DNA of 64,000 bases from Streptomyces sp. Ru73 (GTDB lineage Bacteria > Actinomycetota > Actinomycetes > Streptomycetales > Streptomycetaceae), in contig NZ_PQSQ01000004.1 of assembly GCF_002920575.1 (NCBI RefSeq), positions 107,172 through 171,171 of the forward strand, written 5' to 3'. Below are positions 9,598 through 18,012 of this stretch, piece after piece; position 1 is the stretch's first letter; the number at the start of each line of letters is the position of its first letter. The position numbers were made by a program, and so were the translations under genes. Under the pieces are notes generated by a model, which did no database searches, had not been told where the DNA came from, and worked only from the letters and a program-made list of their open reading frames with translations.

Positions 9598-9809
9598 GGT
9601 GATTCCTCGTCAGCCTCGCGGCGGGCTTGCTCGCCCGCGGGTGGGATCGTGCGGTCCGCGCTTCATCCCCGGCGCGCACGTGTATGCCGTCATTGCGGGA
9701 AACCGGCGAAGACGCCGTACCGGGGTTCCCCTGTGCCGCCGTACGGCCAGAGACCGGTGGCCGCCGAACCCGTCCACGGTTTGTTCGGCAGCCTCGACCG
9801 CCGCGGCGA

Positions 9810-9893
9810 GCGGCGGGCGGCGACGACGGCGATCGCCGGGCCGATGCCGCGGCTGCCGCCCGACATGAGCAAGGTGCGGCCCGCGAGGCTCAG
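9810..9893 (-). pseudogene. Remnant of a short-chain dehydrogenase N-terminus
   Basis: Directly at the acyl-CoA dehydrogenase stop, a minus-strand frame reads SLAGRTLLMSGGSRGIG, the start of an SDR of the HSDL2-like type with its TGxxxGIG cofactor motif. After about 28 codons the similarity ends and the frame becomes meaningless. No normal start codon is present (CTG overlapping the stop). It appears to be the 5' stub of an SDR gene that was the next operon member and has been deleted. Confidence 0.65.
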
Positions 9894-11122
9894 CCGGTGA
9901 TCTCCTTGCCGAAGATCCCGCGAGCGATGACCCACTTCAGGACCTCGTTCGTGCCCTCGTAGATCTCCCCGATCTTGCTGTCGCGGTAGATCGCCTCGAC
10001 CGGCCCCGGAGTGGCGTCGGCGCTGAGCTCACGGGCGAAGCCGAGACCACCGAACGCCTGGACCGCGTCGCGCGCCATGTCGACCGCCAGCCGGCTTCCG
10101 TACTGCTTCGCCATCGCGGCTTCCGGCTCGGGAAACACCTCGCCGGCATCACGGCGCAGCGCGGCCTTCAGGTAGAGGTTGCGGGCGTTCTCGATCTCCG
10201 TGGCGCGGTCGGCCAGGAGGAACTGCCAGTGCTGGTTGGCGGCCAGCTTCCGTCCGAAGGCCTCCCGGGTCGACAGGTGCGCGACAGCGTGGTCGAAGGC
10301 GGCCTGCGCCATGCCGACACCGGCGGCGGCGATGCCGATGCGGCCCAGCGTGAGCGTGGCGAGCGCGTGACGGAGTCCGTGTCCCGGCTCGCGGCCGAGC
10401 AGAGAGTCGCTTGTCAGCTCGACGTCCTCGAACCACACGTCGGCGGTGAGCTGGCCGCGGTTGCCCATCTTCCGGTCGGGCTCGCCGACTCGCACTCCGG
10501 GCAGGGAGGTGTCGACGATGAACATCGAGAGCCGGTCGCCGGTGCGCGCGAGCGTGACGATGAATCCGGCGACCGGTGAGTTGGAGATCCACCGCTTGCG
10601 GCCGTTGAGGATCCAGCCGTCACCCTGCTGGACGGCGACGGTCCGCACCGCCTGCGGGCTCAGGTCGGACGATGCCTCGGGCTCGGTGGTCGCGAAGGCA
10701 CCGACGACCGAGCCGTCCGCGACCCGGGGCAGCCACTGCTGCTGCTGTGCGGGGGTGCCGTGGGTCAGGGCATTGCCGGCCAGGATGCAGTGCACGTCGA
10801 ACACCGCCGCGATGCTGCTGGAGTAGTAGGCCAGCTCCTCGATGGCGACGGCGGTCGCCGTGACCGGGTGGGCCAAGCCGTCCCCGTTCACCTCGGCGGC
10901 GAAGGGCACCCGGAACAGGCCGGCGGAGGCAAGGCCGTCGAAGACGTCCTGCGGGAAGCCGTCGACGCGCTCGTCCCCGTTCGCGATCCGGCGGGCGGCG
11001 GGGGCGACGACGTCGGAGGCGATCTTCCGCACTCGGCCGCGGAGCTCCTGGGTCTCCGCGGGGGAGAGGAGGTCGTGGTAGAGCCGGTCCGCCTGACGGG
11101 CGGGGGGCTGTGTGGCAGGCAT
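9890..11122 (-). CDS. Acyl-CoA dehydrogenase
   Basis: A 410-residue FAD enzyme introducing the alpha,beta double bond in an acyl-CoA, with electrons passing to ETF. Family landmarks are AFATTEPEASSD (FAD/substrate loop), KRWISNSPVAGF, LGRIGIAAAGVGMAQAAFDHAV, and the C-terminal IYEGTNEV whose Glu is the usual catalytic base of short/medium-chain types. The ATG at 11122 is preferred with AAGGACG upstream; upstream in-frame codons fall in a tandem repeat (11217-11302) and are unlikely to be coding. It lies between the amine oxidase and the CoA ligase in the leftward operon. Confidence 0.9.
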   Translation of the reverse strand: MPATQPPARQADRLYHDLLSPAETQELRGRVRKIASDVVAPAARRIANGDERVDGFPQDVFDGLASAGLFRVPFAAEVNGDGLAHPVTATAVAIEELAYYSSSIAAVFDVHCILAGNALTHGTPAQQQQWLPRVADGSVVGAFATTEPEASSDLSPQAVRTVAVQQGDGWILNGRKRWISNSPVAGFIVTLARTGDRLSMFIVDTSLPGVRVGEPDRKMGNRGQLTADVWFEDVELTSDSLLGREPGHGLRHALATLTLGRIGIAAAGVGMAQAAFDHAVAHLSTREAFGRKLAANQHWQFLLADRATEIENARNLYLKAALRRDAGEVFPEPEAAMAKQYGSRLAVDMARDAVQAFGGLGFARELSADATPGPVEAIYRDSKIGEIYEGTNEVLKWVIARGIFGKEITG

Positions 11123-11216
11123 GGTTACCGTCCTTGCATGGGCAGCAGCGAATGGCGGGGCGAAGGTGACGGACGAGTGGCCGCCGGAGCGGGCGGCCGG
11201 AGAACGCGGTGAGCGT

Positions 11217-11302
11217 CGGATCGTCAGCGCACCGGGTCGGATCGTCAGCACACCGGGGTTGGATCATCAGCGCAACGGGGCGGATCGTCAGCGCGCCGGG
11301 CG
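11217..11302. repeat. Four tandem 21-22-bp repeats
   Basis: Four copies of a unit close to CGGATCGTCAGCGCACCGGG occur at about 11217, 11238, 11260 and 11281. The last copy overlaps the final codons and stop of the amine oxidase gene, suggesting that the array grew by duplication of that gene end. It occupies the spacer before the acyl-CoA dehydrogenase gene. Confidence 0.85.
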
Positions 11303-12655
11303 GGACAGGCTCGCCAGAACCTGCTTCGCGGCTCGCTCGCCCGACGAGGCCGCGTCGGCGAGTGAGGGCATGTCGAGCTGGTAGTCGCCGGCCAGATGGA
11401 CGGGGCCGAGGTGCCGGCGCAGGGTCGGCAGTGAGGCACGTCCGCCCGGCTGCCAGAAGGGCACGACCCGGTGGTGACGTCGGACGATCCCCTCGTCGAG
11501 CTTCCCCTCCAGCTCGGGGTAGAGCGAGAGGAGGTCTGCGGTGAACCGAGTGACGATCTCCTCATCGGTGAGCTGGAACAGACTGTCGGCCACCGCACCG
11601 CCCGCGAAACACGCCAGCGCGCCGCCCGGCTGACGTGGGCCGGTACCGCGCAGGGCCGCGGCATGGTTGAACATCGCCTGGAACGACAGCTGCGGTGTCG
11701 ACACGGCCATGTAGTCGTCCCACCGTTGTGGGCCCTCTTCGCGGGTGAAGTAGCCCACCACCACGTACCGGCCGTAGTGAATGTCCTCGAACGCCGCCCG
11801 GTACTCAGGTGGGAGACCGGGCATGAGCTTCACCGCCACGTCGCTGGGGACGGCCACGATCGCACGGCGGGCGCGCAGCCGCGCCGGTCCGTTCCCGTCC
11901 TCGTAGTCCACGACGACGCCGTCCTCGGTCCACTCCACCGACCGCACCGGCGAGTTCACCCGCAGCCGGTCGCCGAGATCGGCGGCCAGGATGTCGGTGA
12001 GGGTCTGGTTTCCGCCCGCCGGGAGGGAGAAGTTCGGAACCTTCGCCGGGTCCGTCAGGAGAATCCCCATCGAGATCGCGAACTGGGTCGCCGCTGTCTC
12101 CTCCGGCTCGCAGCCCATCCACTGCCCGGACCAGGACCGGACCATGGCCCGCGCGACGTCGGAGTGAATGCCGCGCAGCACGTCCGACGCGGGGCGGGCG
12201 TCGAGTGCCGCCCGGACCCGCTTCGCCAGAGAATTGTCGGGGTTCATCGTCAGGAACGGGACGGCCGCGAGGATGCGGGCGCCGACGGCTGCCAGCCCGA
12301 CCCGGTCCATGAGGGTCATCCTGGAGCGGAGCATCAGGCCGAACGGATTCGAGGTGTCGACCTGCTTTCCGTTGAGCGCGAGGGCCACCTTCTTGCCCGC
12401 CAGTGACCCCATGGGGATCCGGTGGCGTTCGAGGGCGTCGATCAGGGTGCCGGTTCCCTCGGTGAACTGGGTTCCGAGGTTGATCCAGTAGTCGCCCCGG
12501 CGAACCGACTCCACGCGGCCCCCGGCCCGGCCGGAGGCTTCGAGCACGACGACGTCCCGGTCCGACAGGGTGGTCGCCGCCATCAGCCCCGCCATGCCGG
12601 CACCGACCACGACGATCTCGCACGCCTCTTCACGTACGTCTCTCGATGTGTCCAT
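11288..12655 (-). CDS. Flavin-containing amine oxidase (MAO-like)
   Basis: A 455-residue FAD enzyme of the monoamine oxidase/protoporphyrinogen oxidase superfamily. The FAD-binding dinucleotide motif VVGAGMAGL is at residues 16-24 and the following LEASGRAGGRVES (39-51) is the second FAD contact typical of MAOs. The family usually converts amines to imines, released as aldehydes or ketones with hydrogen peroxide. It is the third gene in the leftward operon behind the BVMO-like gene. Cyclohexylamine oxidase belongs to the same superfamily, so a cyclic or branched amine feeding a ketone to the neighbouring monooxygenase is plausible. Phytoene-desaturase-like chemistry cannot be excluded. Confidence 0.83.
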   Translation of the reverse strand: MDTSRDVREEACEIVVVGAGMAGLMAATTLSDRDVVVLEASGRAGGRVESVRRGDYWINLGTQFTEGTGTLIDALERHRIPMGSLAGKKVALALNGKQVDTSNPFGLMLRSRMTLMDRVGLAAVGARILAAVPFLTMNPDNSLAKRVRAALDARPASDVLRGIHSDVARAMVRSWSGQWMGCEPEETAATQFAISMGILLTDPAKVPNFSLPAGGNQTLTDILAADLGDRLRVNSPVRSVEWTEDGVVVDYEDGNGPARLRARRAIVAVPSDVAVKLMPGLPPEYRAAFEDIHYGRYVVVGYFTREEGPQRWDDYMAVSTPQLSFQAMFNHAAALRGTGPRQPGGALACFAGGAVADSLFQLTDEEIVTRFTADLLSLYPELEGKLDEGIVRRHHRVVPFWQPGGRASLPTLRRHLGPVHLAGDYQLDMPSLADAASSGERAAKQVLASLSRPAR

Positions 12656-12662
12656 AGCTGTA

Positions 12663-13043
12663 TCAACTTCCGTTCTCGACTGCGCCGGCAGGGACGACGC
12701 CCGTCCCTCGGGCGCGAGTGGCGACGATGGGTTCGGCGAGTACCTCGGCGCGGCCGGTCTCGTCCAACGAGCGGCAGATGATGCGCAGTTCGAACTCGAC
12801 CGTGCGGCTCCGGTGGCCCTTGGACGCGAGGCGCGCCTCTGCCTCGATGACGTCTCCGCCGCGGACCGGCGCGAGGAATTCCACCGAGGAGTACCCGGCG
12901 AAGAGGCTCTCGTGGCCGTCGAGGGTGATCGCCAGGTGTGTTCCGGCGTCACCGAACAGCTTCAGGCTGTATGCACCGTCGACGAGGTTGCCGGCGTAGT
13001 GGGCGTCGGAGTGGGCGACGTACCGCTGGTGGACGACCTTCAC
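12663..13043 (-). CDS. Hotdog-fold protein like 3-aminobutyryl-CoA ammonia-lyase
   Basis: A 126-residue single hotdog domain. The segment HYAGNLVDGAYSLKLFGDAG and the following YSSVEFLAPVRGGDVIEAEA closely follow my recollection of Kal, the enzyme that removes ammonia from 3-aminobutyryl-CoA in lysine fermentation; thioesterases share the fold, so a thioesterase is the alternative. The GTG at 13043 overlaps the BVMO stop (GTGA), giving tight coupling. A beta-amino-acyl-CoA lyase would suit a pathway in which an amino acid chain is degraded by CoA-dependent steps. I am confident of the fold, less of the reaction. Confidence 0.7.
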   Translation of the reverse strand: MKVVHQRYVAHSDAHYAGNLVDGAYSLKLFGDAGTHLAITLDGHESLFAGYSSVEFLAPVRGGDVIEAEARLASKGHRSRTVEFELRIICRSLDETGRAEVLAEPIVATRARGTGVVPAGAVENGS

Positions 13044-14701
13044 GCGATCTCCTCGTCGATGCGGCCTATCCCGGGGGCAACGGCCTGGCCGTCGATCCGG
13101 ACGCCGGGGTAGCCGCGCTTGGCGATCTCGTTGCACATGCGGCGGTACTTGCCGACGCCGCCGACGTAGCCGAGGAAGGTGGCCGGCTTGCCGGACACGT
13201 TGGAGCCGCGGTACCAGGAGTCGGTGCTCGCGTAGAGCGTCTGGTTGACCGTGGCCTCGGTGATGCTCACCCAGTCGTCCTGGGCCTCGGCGGTGGGTTC
13301 GATGACATCGCTGCCCGCGGCCTTGGCATGGGTGATCAGGTCGGCGATCCAGTCGACCGCCTGCTCGATCGTCACGATGACGTTGCTCGCGAGTGCGGGG
13401 CTCTGAGGGCCACCGATCATGAAGAAGTTGGGGAATCCGGCGGTCATGATGCCCAAGTAGGTGCGTACGCCGTCGCTCCATGCGTCCTGGAGCCTGCCTG
13501 CCTCCGGCGTCGTGACGTTGAGTGCGAACAGCGGTCCGGTGAAGGCGTCGAAACCGATCGCGAGAACGACGGCGTCGGCCTCGTAGGAGCCGCCCTCGGT
13601 GACGATGCTGTCGGAGGTCATGGTCGTGATCGGCTCATCACGCAGCGAAACGAGCGAGACGTTCGGGCGGTTGAACGTCTCATAGTAGTCGGTTCCGAAG
13701 CAGCTGCGCTTTGCGCCCAGCGGGTGGAACTGGGGCTCCAGCAGGGACGCGGTCCGCTGATCGTGGACGATCTGACGGATCTTCTGCCGCATGAAGTCCG
13801 ACGCCGTCTTGTTGGCCTCGAGGTCGGTGAGGAGGTCGGCGAACTCCGCGCCGACGCCGAGGAATCCGCTGCGCTCGTAGGCCCGCTCGTAGCGCTCCTG
13901 GCGCTCCTCGTCGGAGACGTCGAAGGCACGGTCGGTCACCGGGCGGTCCGGGATTCCGCCGGGGGAGTGCCGGCACTCCTCGCGGATGGCGGGGTACTTG
14001 CTCTTGATCTCGGCGACCGTCTCCGCCGGCAGTGGGGCGTTGCGGGCGGGGAAGACGTAGTTGGGGGTCCGCTGGAACACGGTCAGGTGGTCGGCCACCT
14101 CGGCGATGAGCGGGATGCACTGCACGCCCGACGATCCCGTGCCGATGACGGCGACCCGCTTGCCGGCGAGGTCGTCGAGCGAGATGGTCCAGCGGCTCGT
14201 CGACACCGTCAGCCCGGTGAAGTTCTCCAGGCCGGGCACGTCGAAGTCCTTCGGCGTCGACAGACCGCCCGAGCCGGCCAGGAGGTAGCGGCCACGGCGG
14301 GTGCCGCCGGAGTCGAGGGTCAGCTCCCAGAGGTGCTCCTCCGCAAGCCAATTCGCCGCGACGACCTTGGTGTTGAACGAAAAGTGCCGACGAAGGTCGA
14401 AGCGGTCGGCGACGTGGTTGATGTAGCTCAGGATCTCTGCCTGCGGGGCGAAGCGCTCGCTCCAGGTCCACTCCTGCTGGAGCTCCTCGCTGAACGAGTA
14501 CGAGTAGTAGACGCTTTCGACGTCGCACCGGGCGCCGGGATAGGTGTTCCAGTACCAGGTGCCGCCGACGTCGGGGGCGGTCTCGTACCCGGCGAACGTC
14601 CAGCCCTTCTCGGCCGCCTTGTGGGCGGCGTACAGGCCGGAGAACCCGGCGCCGACGCACAGGACGTCGACGACCGGGGCGGTGGAGGAGGTGTCAGTCA
14701 T
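13040..14701 (-). CDS. Baeyer-Villiger-type flavin monooxygenase
   Basis: A 553-residue FAD/NADPH enzyme of the cyclohexanone/phenylacetone monooxygenase group, expected to insert oxygen beside a carbonyl to give an ester or lactone. Rossmann motifs are GAGFSG (17-22) and GTGSSG (187-192); the group motif GGTWYWNTYPGARCD is at 46-60. The diagnostic fingerprint F-x-G-x3-H-x3-W-P/D is here F161-T-G-L-T-V-S167-T-S-R-W171-T172, so the active-site-linker His is Ser and the final Pro/Asp is Thr. That raises doubt about the exact chemistry. First gene of the leftward operon; an operator-like palindrome lies 50 bp upstream. Confidence 0.85.
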   Translation of the reverse strand: MTDTSSTAPVVDVLCVGAGFSGLYAAHKAAEKGWTFAGYETAPDVGGTWYWNTYPGARCDVESVYYSYSFSEELQQEWTWSERFAPQAEILSYINHVADRFDLRRHFSFNTKVVAANWLAEEHLWELTLDSGGTRRGRYLLAGSGGLSTPKDFDVPGLENFTGLTVSTSRWTISLDDLAGKRVAVIGTGSSGVQCIPLIAEVADHLTVFQRTPNYVFPARNAPLPAETVAEIKSKYPAIREECRHSPGGIPDRPVTDRAFDVSDEERQERYERAYERSGFLGVGAEFADLLTDLEANKTASDFMRQKIRQIVHDQRTASLLEPQFHPLGAKRSCFGTDYYETFNRPNVSLVSLRDEPITTMTSDSIVTEGGSYEADAVVLAIGFDAFTGPLFALNVTTPEAGRLQDAWSDGVRTYLGIMTAGFPNFFMIGGPQSPALASNVIVTIEQAVDWIADLITHAKAAGSDVIEPTAEAQDDWVSITEATVNQTLYASTDSWYRGSNVSGKPATFLGYVGGVGKYRRMCNEIAKRGYPGVRIDGQAVAPGIGRIDEEIA

Positions 14702-14749
14702 GGTCTCTGCCTTCTCGTGGTCCAGGGGAGCTGAGGGACGGCACGGAGG

Positions 14750-14776
14750 TAGTCAGTTGTCTAGGTCGAGTGACTA
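14750..14776. promoter_or_regulatory. TTAGTCA-type operator before the monooxygenase operon
   Basis: TAGTCA-GT-TGTCTA at 14750-14763 is a near-palindrome related to the TCAGTCA-AC-TGACTAA site at 15893, and a further half-site TGACTAA follows at 14771. It lies about 50 bp upstream of the monooxygenase start. Binding by the TetR protein encoded at 24063-24671 is inferred from the similar elements beside that gene. Confidence 0.55.
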
Positions 14777-14818
14777 AGAAAGTAGCCATGGGCCGTGACC
14801 TTCGTCAATGCCCGGCGG

Positions 14819-15814
14819 TCAGCAGGGAGCCGAGGGCGTGGCGGCGCGAGCGGCGGCGATGTCTCGCAGGTGCCGGGCCACGTCGTCGATCGCCGCGTCG
14901 GTCTTGGCGAAGGCGCCGACCTCGGTGAAGAAGCCGTGGAACACGCCCGAGTGGCGTATGGAGGTGGTGGGTACGTCGTCGTCCTGCAGTCGCGCGGCGT
15001 ACGCCTCGGCGTCGTCACGCAGCGGGTCGACCTCGGCGGTGAGGACCAGGGCCGGCGGCAGTCCGCGCAGGGATGCCGCCTTCATGGGGGCTGCGTACTC
15101 ATCCACGTCGCCCTGGCGGCCGGGGCCGATGTACTGCTCCCAGAGCCAACGCGCATCGGCCGCGGTCAGCAGGGGTGCGTCGGCGAACCGAGTCCACGAT
15201 GGCGTGGCGAACCGGTCGTCGACCGCGGGATAGACGAGGACCTGGGACACGGGGAGCGGGCGTCCGTGGTCCCGGAGGTGGAGGCAGAGCGCAGCGGCGA
15301 GGTTGCCGCCGGCGGAGTCACCGCCGACGGCGATCATGCCCGGATCGATGCCCCAGTCGGAGCCTGACTCGCGGAGCCGGGCCAGCGTGTCGAGCGAGTC
15401 CTCCAGGGCCGCCGGATACGGGTGCTCCGGGGCCAGCCGGTACTCCGGGGAGAGCACTGCCCACCCGGATCGGGCGGCGATGGCGCGGCAGGTCTCGTCC
15501 ACTCCGTCGAGGGTTCCGAGAACGAATCCGCCGCCGTGCAGATACAGCAGCACCGGCCGCAGGTCCGCGGCCGGCGGGCCGGGCGGGTGGTAGAGACGCG
15601 CACGGAGCGGTCCTGAGCGAGCGCGGACGGTCACCTCGTCGACTCGGTCGAGGGGTGTCAGTGGGGGGTCGGACGGCGTGCTCGCCAAGAGCTCGCGCGC
15701 CGCCCGGACGCCGAGCTCGCGGACGGGAGTCGTGAGTACGGCTGCGATGGCCTGGGCCGCGAGCCGGGCGTCGGCGTCGAGACGTTCCCAGTGCGGGGGG
15801 AGTGGCCTGTTCAT
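14819..15814 (-). CDS. HSL-family esterase/lactonase (alpha/beta hydrolase)
   Basis: A 331-residue hydrolase of the hormone-sensitive-lipase family. HGGGF (93-97) builds the oxyanion hole and GDSAGG (165-170) carries the nucleophile Ser167. Cytoplasmic, no signal peptide. ChnC and CpnC, which open caprolactone and valerolactone made by Baeyer-Villiger enzymes, belong to this family, and the gene lies 117 bp before the BVMO-like gene on the same strand, so lactone or ester hydrolysis after the monooxygenase is the likeliest job. Its own upstream region holds the best copy of the shared operator (15893-15908). Confidence 0.87.
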   Translation of the reverse strand: MNRPLPPHWERLDADARLAAQAIAAVLTTPVRELGVRAARELLASTPSDPPLTPLDRVDEVTVRARSGPLRARLYHPPGPPAADLRPVLLYLHGGGFVLGTLDGVDETCRAIAARSGWAVLSPEYRLAPEHPYPAALEDSLDTLARLRESGSDWGIDPGMIAVGGDSAGGNLAAALCLHLRDHGRPLPVSQVLVYPAVDDRFATPSWTRFADAPLLTAADARWLWEQYIGPGRQGDVDEYAAPMKAASLRGLPPALVLTAEVDPLRDDAEAYAARLQDDDVPTTSIRHSGVFHGFFTEVGAFAKTDAAIDDVARHLRDIAAARAATPSAPC

Positions 15815-15880
15815 GGCACGGCCTTTCCGAACGAGATGGAAACCGGGTGTTGACAGCGTGTGACCCGTACCTCAGCATCA

Positions 15881-15908
15881 TAGTCATCCGTTTCAGTCAA
15901 CTGACTAA
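15881..15908. promoter_or_regulatory. Best TTAGTCA palindrome, divergent promoter region
   Basis: TCAGTCAACTGACTAA at 15893-15908 is a 16-bp palindrome with 7-bp arms and one arm mismatch; an extra half-site TAGTCA is at 15881-15886. It stands between the divergent esterase (start 15814) and SCP2-like gene (start 15984), where one repressor could control both operons. Confidence 0.65.
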
Positions 15909-15983
15909 GAAATCTCGGATTCGTTCGAGCCGGTGCGGCGTCACCACGTGACGCGGGGCTCGTGAAGTCGAAAGGACCGAAGG

Positions 15984-16646
15984 ATGACGGAAACCACGAC
16001 GGCCCTGACGTCGGCGTCTGCGGGTGGCGCAGACGTCGGCGTCAGGATCGAGGACGATGCGAGCCCCGTCGTGCGGTTGATCGCCCGTACGCTGCGCGAC
16101 GCTGCTCGCGCCGGGCACGCCGTCGACGCCCTGACCAGGTCGGCCGGCACCGTGGCAGTGCGCTCCCACGACACGCCCCAGGCCGCGACGATCACCTTCG
16201 GTGACGACGGGATCGACGTGGCCGGCGGGGTGCCGGCCGAGCCCGACGCCGTCATCACGGTCGACCTCAACGCGCGTTTCGCGCCGACGGCGGAGCCCTC
16301 CGGTGACGACGGCCTGGCCGGGGACGTCCTGCGGGCGCTCACGCCGCCGCTGCCCGAGTGGCGCGACGCCGCTCAGCGGTTCTGGGACGCGACACGTTCG
16401 CTGCCGGGCATTCCCGATGTGCTGATCGCGGTCACCGAAGGGCCCGAGGGGCTGGAGCAGGTCGTGCTCGGCGACGGCCCCACGCAGTACCTGGTCGCCG
16501 GCGCTCCCGAGACGCTCGCCGGCGTGTTCTCCGGCGCGGACGACCTCATGGCCGTCCTGTCCTCGGGTGCCCTGGGGATCCAGGGCACCCTTTCCCAGCT
16601 GTCGGTGATGACCGGCGCCTCCTGGAAGGTTCGTTACGATGTCTGA
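15984..16646 (+). CDS. SCP2 sterol-carrier-like protein
   Basis: A 220-residue soluble protein without catalytic motifs. Both halves resemble SCP2-like lipid-binding domains: the first with AATITFGDDGIDVAGGVPAEPDAVITVDL (shown here only as the pattern of alternating strands, residues about 67-95), the second with the typical ending SGALGIQGTLSQLSVM (about 195-210). Such domains bind acyl-CoA, sterols or other hydrophobic ligands. It opens the rightward operon and overlaps the next gene by eight bases. A role in holding a hydrophobic amine or CoA ester for the following ligase is possible but speculative. Confidence 0.65.
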   Translation: MTETTTALTSASAGGADVGVRIEDDASPVVRLIARTLRDAARAGHAVDALTRSAGTVAVRSHDTPQAATITFGDDGIDVAGGVPAEPDAVITVDLNARFAPTAEPSGDDGLAGDVLRALTPPLPEWRDAAQRFWDATRSLPGIPDVLIAVTEGPEGLEQVVLGDGPTQYLVAGAPETLAGVFSGADDLMAVLSSGALGIQGTLSQLSVMTGASWKVRYDV

Positions 16647-18012
16647 GCTCAGCACCGCCGCCACGAGCGCGCCGCTCCGCGACTCCGGCACGCGAACCGT
16701 CCGGCTGGAGGCGACGAACCACGAGGGGTGTCTCCTCGGCAAGAACGTCTCGTCCGAGAAGTTCGCCGCGGGGAAGGACGCCGGTTTTGCCTTCGCGGAT
16801 CTCCTGTTCGGCCTCGACCTCGGCAACGTTCCCGTCTTCGGTTCCGCCTTCCCCGCCTGGCGTGGCCACCTCGACGACGTCTACCTCCGTCCCGACATGT
16901 CGACCCTCGTCGAGTGGAGGCCGGGCCTGGACTCGGTGATTGGCGACTACTGGCTCAAGGACGGCACACCCGTGCCGATCTGCCCGCGCAACCTCGTACG
17001 CAAGATGACCGAGCGGCTGGCCGGCAACGGATTCACCGCGACCGTCGCGGTCGAGATCGAGGCGACCGTCTTCGAGGAGTCGATCCACGAGGCGCGTGCC
17101 CGCGGGTACCGCGACCTGACTCCCTTGGGCGGCAGCGCGGGTACGGCGTACCACCTCGCCAAGTCGAAGGACTGGACCGACTACATGAACGCCGTGGCCG
17201 AGCGCCTCGACGAGGTCGGCATCGAGTGGGAGGCCTGGAGCGACGAGGACGCCGCCGGCCAGATCGAGCTCAACCTCGCACCGGGCGACCCGGTCAAGGT
17301 CGGCGACGCCTGGGCACGGACCCGCCAGATCATGCGCGAGGTCGCGTACGAGCGCGGGCACACCGTGACCTTCATGGCCAAGCCCACCGCCGGGTACGGC
17401 CAGGCATCCCACCTCAACCTCTCCCTGCAGCACGACGGCCACAACGCGTTCTACGCCGAGGACGGACCGTCGGCCACGATGCTGCACGCCATCGGCGGGC
17501 TGCTGGCGACGATGGAGGGCAACACCTCGATCGTGCTGCCGCAGATCACGTCGTACCGGCGGCTGGTCGACCTCAGCGGGCCACCGGTCACGGTCAGTTG
17601 GGGCATCAGCAACAAGACCACCGCGGTACGCGCCGTCTGCGGACACCCCGAGTACTCCCGCCTGGAGTACCGCCTCCCGGGCGCGGACGCCAACCTCTAT
17701 CTCGCCCTCGCGGGCGTGCTGGCCGGCGTCATCGCCGGGATCGAGCGGAAGATCGACCCGCCCGAGCAGGTCACCGACATGGCGTGGTGCCTGCCGCCGG
17801 GCCTGGGTGTCGAGCGGATCCCGGACACCATCACGAAGGCCGCGGCGGCCCTGGACGCCGATCCGATCCTGCGCGAGCTCCTCGGCGACGAGTTCGTCGA
17901 CTGCTGGATCGCGTCGCGCAAGTGGGAATGGATGCAGTTCCACACCGCCGGCGGCGACCCGTTCGCCGAGCTCTCGGAGTGGGAGTCGGTCCGCTACTTC
18001 GAGCTGCCGTGA
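16639..18012 (+). CDS. Glutamine-synthetase-like gamma-glutamylamide ligase
   Basis: A 457-residue member of the GS class used in catabolism (PuuA, IpuC, AtdA1), which joins glutamate to an amine at ATP cost. GS landmarks are seen: EIEATVFE for the metal-binding Glu pair, GQIELNL, FMAKPTAGYGQASHLNLSL in place of the FMPKP...HxH region, NKTTAVRA, and RLEYRLPGADANLYLA. It lacks the Tyr adenylylation segment of ordinary GSI. It is directly followed, with a GTGA overlap, by a PuuD-like hydrolase. That pairing strongly suggests temporary gamma-glutamylation of an amine substrate. The amine is unknown. Confidence 0.88.
   Translation: MSELSTAATSAPLRDSGTRTVRLEATNHEGCLLGKNVSSEKFAAGKDAGFAFADLLFGLDLGNVPVFGSAFPAWRGHLDDVYLRPDMSTLVEWRPGLDSVIGDYWLKDGTPVPICPRNLVRKMTERLAGNGFTATVAVEIEATVFEESIHEARARGYRDLTPLGGSAGTAYHLAKSKDWTDYMNAVAERLDEVGIEWEAWSDEDAAGQIELNLAPGDPVKVGDAWARTRQIMREVAYERGHTVTFMAKPTAGYGQASHLNLSLQHDGHNAFYAEDGPSATMLHAIGGLLATMEGNTSIVLPQITSYRRLVDLSGPPVTVSWGISNKTTAVRAVCGHPEYSRLEYRLPGADANLYLALAGVLAGVIAGIERKIDPPEQVTDMAWCLPPGLGVERIPDTITKAAAALDADPILRELLGDEFVDCWIASRKWEWMQFHTAGGDPFAELSEWESVRYFELP

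Noticed and set aside
11217..11302. CRISPR-like or attachment-site array
   Set aside because: Units are directly adjacent without spacers, and no integrase is near.
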